Source of the DNA: Eubacteriales bacterium
GTDB taxonomy: Bacteria; Bacillota; Clostridia; Oscillospirales; Butyricicoccaceae
DNA: 64,000 nt
Direction: 5' to 3'
Assembly (NCBI GenBank): GCA_030539335.1
Contig: JAUNSG010000001.1
Coordinates: 186,001 to 250,000 of the forward strand
Shown: positions 33,006-41,677 of the stretch, piece after piece
Layout: each line of letters opens with the position of its first letter
How positions within the stretch are numbered: position 1 is the first letter of the stretch
The notes under the pieces: model-generated
The model's input: the letters and a program-made list of their open reading frames with translations, nothing else
What the model was told of the DNA's origin: nothing
Database searches by the model: none
Program-made: the position numbers and the translations under genes

Positions 33006-33076
33006 ACGCGATCTCTCCTCCTGTATCGAATTATTTTGGTTTGAGATAGTTTTATTATACGATAATCTCACCAAAC

Positions 33077-33805
33077 TCACAAGAGTTTTGCCCGCGCTTT
33101 CTTTTCACAGGCGGAGACAAACGCCCGTACGATGGTCCTTGCGGGGGGATCCGTCCGATGGGAAAACTCCGGATGCCACTGGATAGCCCACAGGAAGGAG
33201 CGTTCCGGGGCATACACAGCTTCAATCAGTCCGTCCTCCGAACGCGCCATTTCCCGCAGTCCGGCTGCCATCTGTTTGACCGCCTGATGATGATAGCTGT
33301 TCACCCCCAACGACTCGCATCCCAGCAGTTTCGCCAACGGTTCCTGTGGGGTCAACGTCACCCGATGACAGGGTCGGTCATAGGGCGGCTGCATATGATG
33401 GTCTATTCCGCTCCCCCATTGGGATGGGAGGTCCTGATACAATGTGCCCCCCATTACGGCATTGATAAATTGAATCCCGCGGCAGATCCCAAACATCGGC
33501 ACATCCCGCTCATAAGCCTGCACAAACAGACGCTGTTCCAGATCATCGCGCGCCGCATTCCAAACGGTCGTCGGATGCGGCGGCTCTCCATACAGAGCGG
33601 GATTGGTATCGTGTCCGCCGGTGAACAATAGTCCATCACACAGCGCCAGCGCCTGTCCCAGCGCATGGTCATCCATCCGCTGCGGCAGAATCAGCGGCAG
33701 CGCTCCTGCCTCCTGCAGGCAGTCCAGATAGCCCGGCAGCATCCAAATGCTGTTCCGGTCCTCGTCAAACAACGGTAATACACCGACAATCGGTCTTTTC
33801 TTCAT
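33077..33805 (-). CDS. Class I glutamine amidotransferase-like gamma-glutamyl hydrolase (PuuD family)
   Basis: 242 residues of peptidase C26. The nucleophile is Cys108 in FGICRGIQF, with the oxyanion stretch LLFTGGHDTNPALYGE (about 59-74) and the His-Glu pair in AIQWHPEF near the C-terminus. Relatives hydrolyse gamma-glutamyl-GABA in putrescine breakdown or gamma-glutamyl conjugates. The start at 33805 follows GGAG by eight bases. A promoter and a terminator-like hairpin lie in its short leader (separate entry). No putrescine pathway partner is adjacent, so the substrate is left open. Confidence 0.88.
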   Translation of the reverse strand: MKKRPIVGVLPLFDEDRNSIWMLPGYLDCLQEAGALPLILPQRMDDHALGQALALCDGLLFTGGHDTNPALYGEPPHPTTVWNAARDDLEQRLFVQAYERDVPMFGICRGIQFINAVMGGTLYQDLPSQWGSGIDHHMQPPYDRPCHRVTLTPQEPLAKLLGCESLGVNSYHHQAVKQMAAGLREMARSEDGLIEAVYAPERSFLWAIQWHPEFSHRTDPPARTIVRAFVSACEKKARAKLL

Positions 33806-33823
33806 CGTTCTCACTCCAAATAT

Positions 33824-33895
33824 AAAAAACGGAGATTCCCAAAGAAATCTCCGTTGATTTGTTTTGATTATACCGCAGGCGAGTATCCCCGTCAA
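33824..33895 (-). promoter_or_regulatory. Promoter followed by attenuator-like hairpin in the puuD-type leader
   Basis: Minus strand TTGACG (33895-33890), 17 bases, TATAAT (33872-33867). From a start near 33860 the RNA at once forms a 10-bp perfect stem (33855-33846 with 33837-33828) with six T, i.e. an intrinsic terminator 19 bp before the gene. Transcription of the gene would then need antitermination or read-through. Confidence 0.5.
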
Positions 33896-33910
33896 GTGCG
33901 GCCTCCACAC

Positions 33911-33964
33911 AAAAATTCCTGTATATCCCGGCCTGAGAGAGTTGGTCGCAACATACAGGAATTT
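33911..33964 (-). terminator. Terminator after the iolG/iolE-like pair
   Basis: 12-bp perfect stem (33913-33924 with 33953-33964) with a 28-base loop and a five-T tail on the minus strand. Confidence 0.75.
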
Positions 33965-34033
33965 GTTTGACAAGATCGAAATGACAGATTGGAGGCAGGC
34001 AAAGCCGTGCTTTCTTTGCCTTACTCTTCCTTA

Positions 34034-34984
34034 TTAGTCAAAATCGCACGGCATTGCTTCCTTCAGAACGTCCGTGGACTTCTTCAGGCCGGTCAGAGCC
34101 GGCATGGTCAGATCCTCCATCTCCTGGCTGATCGGGCCGTCATAGCCCTCCATGCTCAGGACAGACAGGAATTCCTTCCACCAGGAAACATCGTGTCCAT
34201 GGCCCAGAGCAACGTAGTTCCACGTGCGCTGTGCAAACTTGTCAATTGTCTTCGTATCCAGAACGCCGTCCGGTCCGATATAATTGCGCTCGATGCGGAC
34301 ATCCTTCGCATGGACATGATGAATGCGGTCCTTGCCCAGCTTGTGGATCATGGCAATCGGATCGCCGCCCATCCACATCAGATGGCTCGGATCCAGGTTC
34401 ATGCCGATGATCGGATCGCCAACAGCATCGCGCAGACGGATCAGCGTCTCTGCATTGTATACACACTGTACGGCAATGTTCTCCAGAGCGATCTTCTCAA
34501 TGCCGTTCTCGTGGGCCAGAGCAACCATCTTCTTCCAATGCGGAATCAGAACTTCATTCCACTGCCACTCCAGAATCTCCGTTACAATCGGCGGCCAGCT
34601 GGTGGTGATCCAGTTCGGCGTCGTGTCTTCCGGGGAACCGCCCGGGCAGCCGGACGTCATGATGATGGTCTTGATGCCCAGAAGGCCGGCCAGCTTGTAT
34701 GTCTTTTCCACAACGATCTGGTTCTGTCTGCCCTCTTCGTTCGGCGCAAGCTGGTTGCCGGTGCAGTTCAGCGCCTCCAGCTTCAGGCCGCGCTTCTCGA
34801 TCGCATCCATGAAGTTCTTACGCGCTTCCTCGCTCTCCAGCATCTCATCCAGATTAATGTGCGGCGCCTTCGACCAGTTGCCGCAGGCGATCTCAATGGA
34901 TTCATAGCCCAGCTCTGCAACCGTGTCCAGCATCTCCTCAAAGGGCATATAGCCCAGGCAGTCTGTATTCAAACAAAGTCTCAT
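34034..34984 (-). CDS. Sugar phosphate isomerase/epimerase (IolE-like TIM barrel)
   Basis: 316 residues of the AP-endonuclease-2-type TIM-barrel family that includes inosose dehydratase IolE and ketose 3-epimerases. Metal-ligand stretches are visible: Glu in IALENIA, NLDPSHLMWMG, HHVHAKDV and a C-terminal Glu in PISQEME. Cotranscribed with the Gfo/Idh/MocA dehydrogenase 23 bp upstream and under LacI-type operators. Together they suggest oxidation of a cyclitol or sugar and then isomerisation or dehydration. IolE versus epimerase cannot be separated by eye, so no symbol is given. Confidence 0.85.
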   Translation of the reverse strand: MRLCLNTDCLGYMPFEEMLDTVAELGYESIEIACGNWSKAPHINLDEMLESEEARKNFMDAIEKRGLKLEALNCTGNQLAPNEEGRQNQIVVEKTYKLAGLLGIKTIIMTSGCPGGSPEDTTPNWITTSWPPIVTEILEWQWNEVLIPHWKKMVALAHENGIEKIALENIAVQCVYNAETLIRLRDAVGDPIIGMNLDPSHLMWMGGDPIAMIHKLGKDRIHHVHAKDVRIERNYIGPDGVLDTKTIDKFAQRTWNYVALGHGHDVSWWKEFLSVLSMEGYDGPISQEMEDLTMPALTGLKKSTDVLKEAMPCDFD

Positions 34985-35007
34985 AGTTTTCCGTCCTTTC
35001 CTGTTCC

Positions 35008-36018
35008 TTACTTCTTGTAAAAGTCCGGCATCGGATCGTACACAACGTCAACGATCGTCTGCGTCTCACGCGCCTTCGAAGCTGCAGCGGCAGCAACCTG
35101 GCAGCAATAGCCATCCCAAGCATTCGGGCCATCGACACGGCCTTCCTTACAGCCATTGATCCACTCCTGAACCTCGGTGTTGTACGCATCGACAAAACGG
35201 GTGGAATAATCTGCGTCAACGGCATTTCCGCGAACGGTATTCGCCAATACTTCGATGGTTGCCGGCTTCGGCAGATTCAGAATGGCATCCTCGCAGACAA
35301 CCTCGCAGCGGATGTCATAGCAGTGTCCGTTGTTGACAAAGGACTCTACGTCAATGCGTACGCCCGACTCGGTAGTCAGAACCATGATCTGCGGATCATG
35401 CAGGCCTTCCTTTGCCCGGCGGGTCGCCTTGCCATAGCGGACCTCTGCCGTTTTGTAGTTTTCCCCGAGCAGCCAGCGCAGAACGTCCAGCTCATGAACC
35501 ATCGAGTTCTCTACTGCGGAAGAGTTATCCCAATCGCCGACAACATCGGCGTTGCGGTGTGCACAGTGCAGCAGCAGCGGCTCGCCATATGTGCGTGCCT
35601 CAATTGCCTTCTTCAACTGCTTATAACCAGCATCGTAGCGGCGCATGAAGCCAACCTGTACCAACTGCTTTCCGGCTTCCATCTCCGCAGCGATGATGCG
35701 CTGGCATGCATCGGCCTTCGGCGCAAGCGGCTTCTCACAGAATACGTACTTGCCTGCCTTGATCGCTGCCGTGACATACTGCTCATGGTAAGCGTCTGCC
35801 GTGGTATTCATGATCGCATCGATCTCCGGGTCGTTGATCATTGCAATCGGATCCTCATAACCTTTGATTCCAAACTTTTCCGCAACCGACATGCCGAATG
35901 CCGCAGCCGGATCGGCGCAGGCAACAACCTTTGCCCCCTGCAGCTTGGTGTTGACTCGTTCAATGTGTGTGCGGCCAATGCCGCCGGTGCCTACCAGACC
36001 AATTCTCAGTTCTGCCAT
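35008..36018 (-). CDS. Gfo/Idh/MocA-family oxidoreductase (inositol 2-dehydrogenase-like)
   Basis: 336 residues. The N-terminal Rossmann domain has GLVGTGGIGRTHIERV (about 6-21). The dinucleotide/substrate motif FCEKPLAPKADACQ (about 94-107) carries the catalytic Lys. A C-terminal alpha/beta domain includes MVHELDVLRWLLGE with the conserved Asp/His positions. The start at 36018 has AAGGAGG nine bases upstream. First of a two-gene operon with the TIM-barrel isomerase. A promoter with a LacI-type operator at +5 to +20 lies upstream, so induction by its sugar or inositol substrate is likely. Confidence 0.88.
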   Translation of the reverse strand: MAELRIGLVGTGGIGRTHIERVNTKLQGAKVVACADPAAAFGMSVAEKFGIKGYEDPIAMINDPEIDAIMNTTADAYHEQYVTAAIKAGKYVFCEKPLAPKADACQRIIAAEMEAGKQLVQVGFMRRYDAGYKQLKKAIEARTYGEPLLLHCAHRNADVVGDWDNSSAVENSMVHELDVLRWLLGENYKTAEVRYGKATRRAKEGLHDPQIMVLTTESGVRIDVESFVNNGHCYDIRCEVVCEDAILNLPKPATIEVLANTVRGNAVDADYSTRFVDAYNTEVQEWINGCKEGRVDGPNAWDGYCCQVAAAAASKARETQTIVDVVYDPMPDFYKK

Positions 36019-36059
36019 AATAGAAATCCTCCTTGCCATTATCTTGCTATTTCTCGTCT

Positions 36060-36075
36060 ACGAGCACGTGCTCTC
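36060..36075. promoter_or_regulatory. LacI-type operator O2 in the dehydrogenase leader
   Basis: Core GAGCACGTGCTC (36062-36073); matches the 16-bp perfect site at 36149 in 14 positions. Lies in the 5' leader, 42 bp before the start codon. Confidence 0.7.
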
Positions 36076-36148
36076 AATCCAGTAAAAAGAAAGAGATGTA
36101 CATCCTCATTTCCAAAAACCGGGCTTGCAACATCCATCTTTTCGCTTT

Positions 36149-36164
36149 GAGAGCACGTGCTCTC
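36149..36164. promoter_or_regulatory. LacI-type operator O1 at the dehydrogenase promoter
   Basis: Perfect 16-bp palindrome GAGAGCACGTGCTCTC with the central CG typical of LacI/GalR operators. It lies just downstream of the -10 box, ideal for blocking transcription. Confidence 0.82.
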
Positions 36165-36175
36165 TTGTTGTTTTT

Positions 36176-36204
36176 ATTATGAATCATTTACCCACAAAAG
36201 TCAA
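36176..36204 (-). promoter_or_regulatory. Promoter of the dehydrogenase/isomerase operon
   Basis: Minus strand TTGACT (36204-36199), 17 bases, CATAAT (36181-36176); start near 36169, directly before operator O1. Confidence 0.7.
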
Positions 36205-36280
36205 CTACTCTTTTTTGATTTTTTTGATTTTGTGAAAACCCTCCAATTTAACCAAGGCATTTTTGTAACATCGGGTAACA

Positions 36281-37309
36281 TCAGATGCTTTCCTTCACCA
36301 TAATCGCGCTCTTGACAAAATACTGCTCCTGTTCCGGCTCCTGCCGCAGGAGCAAATGGTTCATCATCAGCTGAACCGGCAGCTTTCCCTGCTCCGGAAG
36401 ATCGCTGGCAATCGTACAGGTCACGATGTTCTCTTTCATCAGCGCCTGAATCTCCGGATAATCGCTGTAACAGACCACGACAAGCCCCCGGGTTCCATTG
36501 ATCTTGATCGCACGGCCAACCTCTTTCATACCGCCGCAGGTGATGAGGATACCATCCAGATCAGTTTCCTCCTCCAGTAAACGCATGGTCTGCGCAAAGG
36601 TGATGACCGGATCCTCCATGCTCTCAATCCGTCTGACAATTTTTATATCCGGAAAATGTTCTTCTACAAAAGATAAAAAGCTGCTTTCCCGGTTTTTCAC
36701 GCCATAATTGTTGTTCTCTGTGGAATACGCCGCTGTGACGATCGCGATCTTCCCCCGCTCCCGCAGAAAGGTCCCCATCAATCGGCCGGCAATCCGGCCT
36801 TCCTTGTCGTTGTCCTGATCGACCGTGCAGATCCGTCGGCTCTCTGTCAGGTCCGAATTCATTGTGATGGTCGGAATTCCCTTCTCCGCCGCATAGTTGA
36901 CCGCATCGCGCACCACGCCCGCATTGATCGGAGACAGAATAATCCCGTCGCAGCCCTTTTGTACTGCTTCACGAACCAATCTCGCCTGCTCTTCCGGCTC
37001 CGAAAATTTACAGGTATGGTACAGCATCTCCACATTGAAATCACGGAATTCCTCCGCGCCATGTTCGATCCCCTCCCGCAGATAGGGCATCGCATCTACC
37101 TCCAGCAGAATAATCGCCAGACGGAACACTTTGGACTGCGATTTCAACGCCATTCCAATCATATTTGGCTTATATCCGACCTCATCGATGATTTTCTGCA
37201 CTTTTTGACGCACGTCATCACTGACACCCGGGCGTCCATGGATGACCTTGTCCACCGTCGAACGGTGAACACCGGCAATTTCCGCGATCTGCTTCATCGT
37301 AATTTTCAT
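36281..37309 (-). CDS. LacI-family transcriptional repressor
   Basis: 342 residues. The N-terminal HTH is MKITMKQIAEIAGVHRSTVDKVIHGRPGVSDD with hinge helix region near 45-60. A periplasmic-binding-protein-like effector domain follows (about 65-340, e.g. CDGIILSPINAG, ITMNSDLTESRR). The architecture is closer to the ribose/inositol-sensing LacI group. AAGGAG lies eight bases before the ATG. It probably controls the adjacent dehydrogenase/isomerase operon and itself through the three GAGCACGTGCTC sites, one of which is just upstream of its own -35 box. Confidence 0.92.
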   Translation of the reverse strand: MKITMKQIAEIAGVHRSTVDKVIHGRPGVSDDVRQKVQKIIDEVGYKPNMIGMALKSQSKVFRLAIILLEVDAMPYLREGIEHGAEEFRDFNVEMLYHTCKFSEPEEQARLVREAVQKGCDGIILSPINAGVVRDAVNYAAEKGIPTITMNSDLTESRRICTVDQDNDKEGRIAGRLMGTFLRERGKIAIVTAAYSTENNNYGVKNRESSFLSFVEEHFPDIKIVRRIESMEDPVITFAQTMRLLEEETDLDGILITCGGMKEVGRAIKINGTRGLVVVCYSDYPEIQALMKENIVTCTIASDLPEQGKLPVQLMMNHLLLRQEPEQEQYFVKSAIMVKESI

Positions 37310-37359
37310 GTCGCGTCTCCTTCTTTCCGCAAATGCAGCGGTTCTGCTTCGTTATTTTG

Positions 37360-37388
37360 AGTATATCACACTTCCCATCGTTTGAAAA
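37360..37388 (-). promoter_or_regulatory. Promoter of the LacI-type gene
   Basis: Minus strand TTTTCA (37388-37383), 17 bases, TATACT (37365-37360), 51 bp before the ATG; operator O3 begins 7 bp upstream of the -35. Confidence 0.55.
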
Positions 37389-37394
37389 GTATTT

Positions 37395-37410
37395 TTGAGC
37401 ACGTGCTCTC
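37395..37410. promoter_or_regulatory. LacI-type operator O3 between divergent promoters
   Basis: Core GAGCACGTGCTC at 37397-37408, 14 of 16 bases as in O1. It sits between the -35 boxes of lacI (minus) and pepP (plus) and could affect both. Confidence 0.75.
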
Positions 37411-37420
37411 TTATTTTTAT

Positions 37421-37449
37421 TTGACTTTCGTTCTCTTCAAGAACATTAT
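37421..37449 (+). promoter_or_regulatory. Promoter of the aminopeptidase P gene
   Basis: TTGACT (37421-37426), 17 bases, CATTAT (37444-37449). Confidence 0.55.
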
Positions 37450-37552
37450 CCATGCGATTCGCTTCGAGCGGTTTCTTCCTTGCATCGTCCGCCTTTGTGC
37501 AGTACAATAAAACAAAGAAGAGCAATCCTACCGAGAGAAAGGACAGGAGTTT

Positions 37553-39343
37553 ATGACGATTCCGGAACGCCTCACTGCATTGCGCGAACGCATGGCGGCA
37601 CATCACATCGATATCTACTACATTCCAACCGATGACTACCATTGTTCGGAATACGTCGGCGACTATTTCAAATGCCGCCGCTGGATTTCCGGCTTTACCG
37701 GTTCTGCCGGGGTGGTAGTCGTCACGGCGACGGCTGCCGGCCTCTGGACGGATGGGCGGTATTTCCTACAGGCTGCCGATCAATTGTCCGGCAGCACAAT
37801 TCATCTCTACCGCATGGGGGAGCCGGGCGTCCCGACGGTGACGGAATATCTCGCACAGACCCTGCGCGACGGGCAATGCCTCGGCTTCGATGGGCGCACT
37901 GTGACGGCTTCCTGGCTGGATACCCTAAAGGATGAGCTGGGAGATACCACAATCACGCTGAAAACGGACGTCGACTTGGTCGGGGAAATCTGGACAGACC
38001 GTCCCCCTATTTCCTGCAAGCCGGTCTGGCTGCTGGAAGAGAGGTACACCGGCAAATCCCGTTCGTCCAAACTCTGCACCCTGCAAAAGGAACTGAAGTC
38101 CTCCGGTGTTGACTGGCTTGTCCTCTCCACACTGGATGACATTGCATGGCTGCTCAACATCCGCGGGGACGACGTCGCGTACAACCCGGTCGTCCTGTCC
38201 TATCTGATGGTTTCCCCGCATGCGGTTCGGTTGTTTGTGCATCCGGAAGCGCTGTCTCCAGCCGTACAGGACGCACTCGCCCACGACGGCATCCGCTGCG
38301 AGCCGTATGACGCCATCACCGACCATCTGTCTGGGCTGACAAAGGGCACCGTGCAGTTGGATCGCCGCAGCACGAACTGCGCGCTGGTGCAGTCCCTCCC
38401 CGACCACGTGACCATTCTCGATCAACCGTCCCCGACACAGCTCGCCAAAGCGGCAAAAAACAAAGTCGAAATTGCCAATGAACGGGAAGCACACCGCAAG
38501 GACGGTGTGGCCATGGTCCGTTTCCTCCGCTGGCTCAAGGAAAACATCGGCCACATCCCGATCACCGAAATCTGTGCCGCAGAAAAGCTGGAATCCTTCC
38601 GCCGGGAACAGGAACACTATCTGGAACCGAGTTTTGACCCCATTTCCGCCTACGATGCGCACAGCGCCATTGTCCACTATTCCGCCACCCCGCAGAGCAA
38701 CGCCACCTTAAAGCCGGAAGGGTTCCTGCTGCTGGACACCGGCGGGCAATATCTGGAGGGAACGACGGACATCACGCGCACCGTTGCGCTCGGCCCGCTC
38801 ACCGACAAGATGCGACAGCACTATACCGCTGTCCTGCGCGGCAATCTGAATCTTGCAGCTGCGGTATTCCGCTCCGGCTGCACCGGCGTCAATCTGGATC
38901 TGCTGGCCCGCGCGCCGCTCTGGGAGCTTGGGCTGGACTTCAATCATGGAACCGGTCACGGTGTCGGCTATCTGCTCAACTGCCACGAGGGCCCAAACAG
39001 CTTCCGCTGGAAAATCGCGCCGAATCCCGCAGACAATGCCGCCTTTCAGGAGGGCATGATTACCTCCGATGAGCCGGGTGTTTATCTGACCGGGCAATAC
39101 GGCATTCGGCTGGAAAACCTTCTGGTGTGCCAAAAAAAGCAGCGCACGGAATTCGGTCAATTCCTCTGCTTTGAACCGCTGACGATGGTCCCGTTTGACC
39201 GGGATGCCATCGTTCCCGAACAGATGACACGCCGGGAACGTGAGCTGCTCAACGCCTATCACGCACAGGTTTACCGTGAGCTGGCACCGCGTCTGGATGA
39301 GGCCGACCGCCGCTGGCTTTTGGACGCCACGAGAGAAATCTGA
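37553..39343 (+). CDS. pepP: Xaa-Pro aminopeptidase (aminopeptidase P, long form)
   Basis: 596 residues: two N-terminal creatinase-like domains (about 1-130 and 150-300) and a C-terminal pita-bread M24 domain. Metal ligands are visible: Asp in LLDTGG, Asp in TTDITRT, His in NHGTGHGVG, Glu in ITSDEPG and Glu in GIRLENLL. It removes N-terminal residues before proline in the cytoplasm. AAGGACAGGAG precedes the ATG. The long form with two N-terminal domains is common in Clostridia. Divergent from the LacI gene and sharing its control region. Confidence 0.93.
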   Translation: MTIPERLTALRERMAAHHIDIYYIPTDDYHCSEYVGDYFKCRRWISGFTGSAGVVVVTATAAGLWTDGRYFLQAADQLSGSTIHLYRMGEPGVPTVTEYLAQTLRDGQCLGFDGRTVTASWLDTLKDELGDTTITLKTDVDLVGEIWTDRPPISCKPVWLLEERYTGKSRSSKLCTLQKELKSSGVDWLVLSTLDDIAWLLNIRGDDVAYNPVVLSYLMVSPHAVRLFVHPEALSPAVQDALAHDGIRCEPYDAITDHLSGLTKGTVQLDRRSTNCALVQSLPDHVTILDQPSPTQLAKAAKNKVEIANEREAHRKDGVAMVRFLRWLKENIGHIPITEICAAEKLESFRREQEHYLEPSFDPISAYDAHSAIVHYSATPQSNATLKPEGFLLLDTGGQYLEGTTDITRTVALGPLTDKMRQHYTAVLRGNLNLAAAVFRSGCTGVNLDLLARAPLWELGLDFNHGTGHGVGYLLNCHEGPNSFRWKIAPNPADNAAFQEGMITSDEPGVYLTGQYGIRLENLLVCQKKQRTEFGQFLCFEPLTMVPFDRDAIVPEQMTRRERELLNAYHAQVYRELAPRLDEADRRWLLDATREI

Positions 39344-39351
39344 ATATAAAA

Positions 39352-39391
39352 CAGCCGACAGCGAATCGTAACACAAGAAACGCTGTCGGCT
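39352..39391 (+). terminator. Bidirectional terminator between pepP and hemL
   Basis: 11-bp perfect stem (39352-39362 with 39381-39391), 18-base loop, then a T-rich tail; on the minus strand it runs into GTTTTATATT and ends the hem operon. Confidence 0.75.
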
Positions 39392-39416
39392 TTGATTTTG
39401 TTTTGCTCCGGTCGGA

Positions 39417-40694
39417 TCAGGCTTCAAAATAACCTCGCAGGGTTTCCAGAGTCTGCTCCAGTTCCGCGCGTGTGTGCGCCGCCGACAGGAACATCGCCTC
39501 AAACTGCGCCGGTGCCAGGTAGATTCCATGGTTCAGCATATGGTTGCAATACGCCGCATACTGCTTTGTATCCGACGTCTTCGCACTCTCGTAGTCTGTT
39601 ACCGTCTTTTCGGTAAAGAACAGGCTGCCGAGCGATCCGATGTGATTGACCTGCCATGGCAGGCCGGCTTCCCGGACGATCCGTTCCATCTCCGCGAAGA
39701 ACCAATCACCGGTCTGGTTCAGGTTGGTATACAGCTCGGGATGCTCGTTCAAATAGCCGATCTGCGCCATACCGGCCGCCATGGCGACTGGATTTCCGCT
39801 CAGCGTTCCCGCCTGATAGACCGCACCGACTGGAGCAACCATCTCCATCACGTCACGCCGTCCGCCATACGCGCCCACCGGCATTCCGGCGCCGATGATC
39901 TTGCCAAATGTCGTCAAGTCCGGCTGTACCCCGAAGAAGCCCTGTGCACCGTCACGCGCCAGACGGAACCCGGTGATGACCTCATCAAAAATTAACAGCG
40001 CACCGTATTCGTCGCAAAGGTCGCGCAGACCTTGCAGGAAGCCCTCCTTCGGCGGGACCGTGCCCATGTTGGCGCCCACCGGCTCCACGATAATCGCGGT
40101 GATCTGTTCGCCGCACTCCGAAAAATGCGCACGCACGCTGTCCAGATTGTTGTAATCTGCCGTCAGCGTGTCCTTCGTATACCCCGCTGGGACGCCAAGC
40201 GAGTCCGGAACCCCGGCGGTCATTACACCCGAGCCGGCCTTGACCAGCAGACCATCCGAATGGCCGTGATAGCAGCCGTTGAACTTGATGATCTTATCCC
40301 GTCGGGTGTAACCGCGCGCCGCACGGATGGCACTCATGACCGCTTCTGTGCCGGAATTGACCATGCGTACCATATCGATCGACGGCACCATGGAGCAAAT
40401 CAGCTCCGCCATCTCGACTTCCGCCCGTGTCGCCGCACCGTAGCTCAGCCCGTTCTGCACCGCTTTTTCCACCGCTTCGCGGACAGCCGGATGGTTGTGA
40501 CCCAGAATCATCGGCCCCCACGAGCCGATAAAATCCAGATACTCATTGCCGTCCTCGTCCCACATATGGCTCTTGTCCGCTTTTGTGATAAAGCGCGGGG
40601 TCGAACCGATCGAGCCGAACGCCCGCACCGGGGAATTGACGCCGCCCGGGATGACCTTGACGGCACGAGAAAATAACGCTTCCGAATGACTCAT
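39417..40694 (-). CDS. hemL: Glutamate-1-semialdehyde 2,1-aminomutase
   Basis: Makes 5-aminolevulinate from glutamate-1-semialdehyde. 425 residues of PLP fold type I: MVNSGTEAVMSAIRAARG (about 115-132), LLIFDEVITGFR with the PLP Asp, and the Schiff-base Lys in TTFGKIIGAGMPVGAYGG. Last gene of the hemA operon; its ATG overlaps the hemB stop by one base (TAATG). Full length with no unusual features. Together with hemA it gives the C5 pathway of ALA synthesis. Confidence 0.96.
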   Translation of the reverse strand: MSHSEALFSRAVKVIPGGVNSPVRAFGSIGSTPRFITKADKSHMWDEDGNEYLDFIGSWGPMILGHNHPAVREAVEKAVQNGLSYGAATRAEVEMAELICSMVPSIDMVRMVNSGTEAVMSAIRAARGYTRRDKIIKFNGCYHGHSDGLLVKAGSGVMTAGVPDSLGVPAGYTKDTLTADYNNLDSVRAHFSECGEQITAIIVEPVGANMGTVPPKEGFLQGLRDLCDEYGALLIFDEVITGFRLARDGAQGFFGVQPDLTTFGKIIGAGMPVGAYGGRRDVMEMVAPVGAVYQAGTLSGNPVAMAAGMAQIGYLNEHPELYTNLNQTGDWFFAEMERIVREAGLPWQVNHIGSLGSLFFTEKTVTDYESAKTSDTKQYAAYCNHMLNHGIYLAPAQFEAMFLSAAHTRAELEQTLETLRGYFEA

Positions 40695-41677
40695 TATCCC
40701 AATCTCCCCTCGTCCATGTACTTCGCCAGTTCCTCGGCAAAGTAGGTGATATAGATATCGGTACCGGCACGGTAGGCGCAGGCCGCCATCTCGCAGACAA
40801 TCGCCGCTTCGTCCAGATAGCCGGCGGCGGCCGTTGTCTTAACCATCGAGTACTCACCGCTCACACTGTAGGCGGCAACCGGAAGATCAATGGCATCGCG
40901 CGTCTCGCGAATCAGATCTCCATACGCCATCGCCGGTTTAATCATGATGATATCTGCGCCCTCCTGCACATCCAGCAGGACCTCTTTGAGCGCCTCTCGG
41001 CGGTTGTGGAAGTCCATCTGATAGCTTTTCCGATCGCCAAACGACGGCGCCGAATCCGCCGCATCGCGGAACGGGCCATAAAACGCCGATGCAAACTTCG
41101 CCGAATACGCCATGATCGGTGTATTGACAAAGCCGTTGTCATCCAGTATCTCACGGATGGCGCCGACGCGTCCATCCATCATATCCGATGGCGCGACCAT
41201 ATCCGCACCGGCCTGTACCTGGGACAGGGCGGTCTTTGCCAGCAGCTCCAGCGTCTTGTCGTTGTCCACATCATGGCCGCACAGCACACCGCAGTGGCCA
41301 TGTGAGGTGTATTCACACATGCAGACATCGCCGATCAAGTACAGATCCGGGCAGGCTTCCTTCGCCTTCCGGAACGCCTTCTGGACGATGCCGTCCTCCG
41401 CATAGGCCTGGCTTCCCACCTCATCCTTGTGCTCCGGGATGCCGAACAGCATCACGCCGCCGACACCGGCCTTCGCCAATTCGGTCAAACGCTCCTCCAT
41501 CCGGTCCACACTCCAGCGGTACTGCCCCGCCATGGACGGGATTTCTTCCTTGATATTCTGCCCCTCTGTCACAAACATCGGGTAAATCAACGAGGTCTTG
41601 TCCATCCGCGTCTCGCGCACCATGCGGCGCAGCCGATCGCTCGAACGCAGTCTCCTCGGACGATAAATCAGTTCCAT
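40694..41677 (-). CDS. hemB: Porphobilinogen synthase (delta-aminolevulinate dehydratase)
   Basis: Condenses two ALA to porphobilinogen. 327 residues; active-site lysines in PIMAYSAKFASAFYGPFRDA and IIMIKPAMAY. A cysteine-rich metal site (DVCMCEYTSHGHCGVL, about 116-131) marks the Zn-dependent class. The start at 41677 follows GGAGGG by six bases and lies ten bases inside the preceding cobA-hemD gene. A longer in-frame opening upstream is noncoding sequence antisense to nothing and overlaps that gene. Confidence 0.96.
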   Translation of the reverse strand: MELIYRPRRLRSSDRLRRMVRETRMDKTSLIYPMFVTEGQNIKEEIPSMAGQYRWSVDRMEERLTELAKAGVGGVMLFGIPEHKDEVGSQAYAEDGIVQKAFRKAKEACPDLYLIGDVCMCEYTSHGHCGVLCGHDVDNDKTLELLAKTALSQVQAGADMVAPSDMMDGRVGAIREILDDNGFVNTPIMAYSAKFASAFYGPFRDAADSAPSFGDRKSYQMDFHNRREALKEVLLDVQEGADIIMIKPAMAYGDLIRETRDAIDLPVAAYSVSGEYSMVKTTAAAGYLDEAAIVCEMAACAYRAGTDIYITYFAEELAKYMDEGRLG

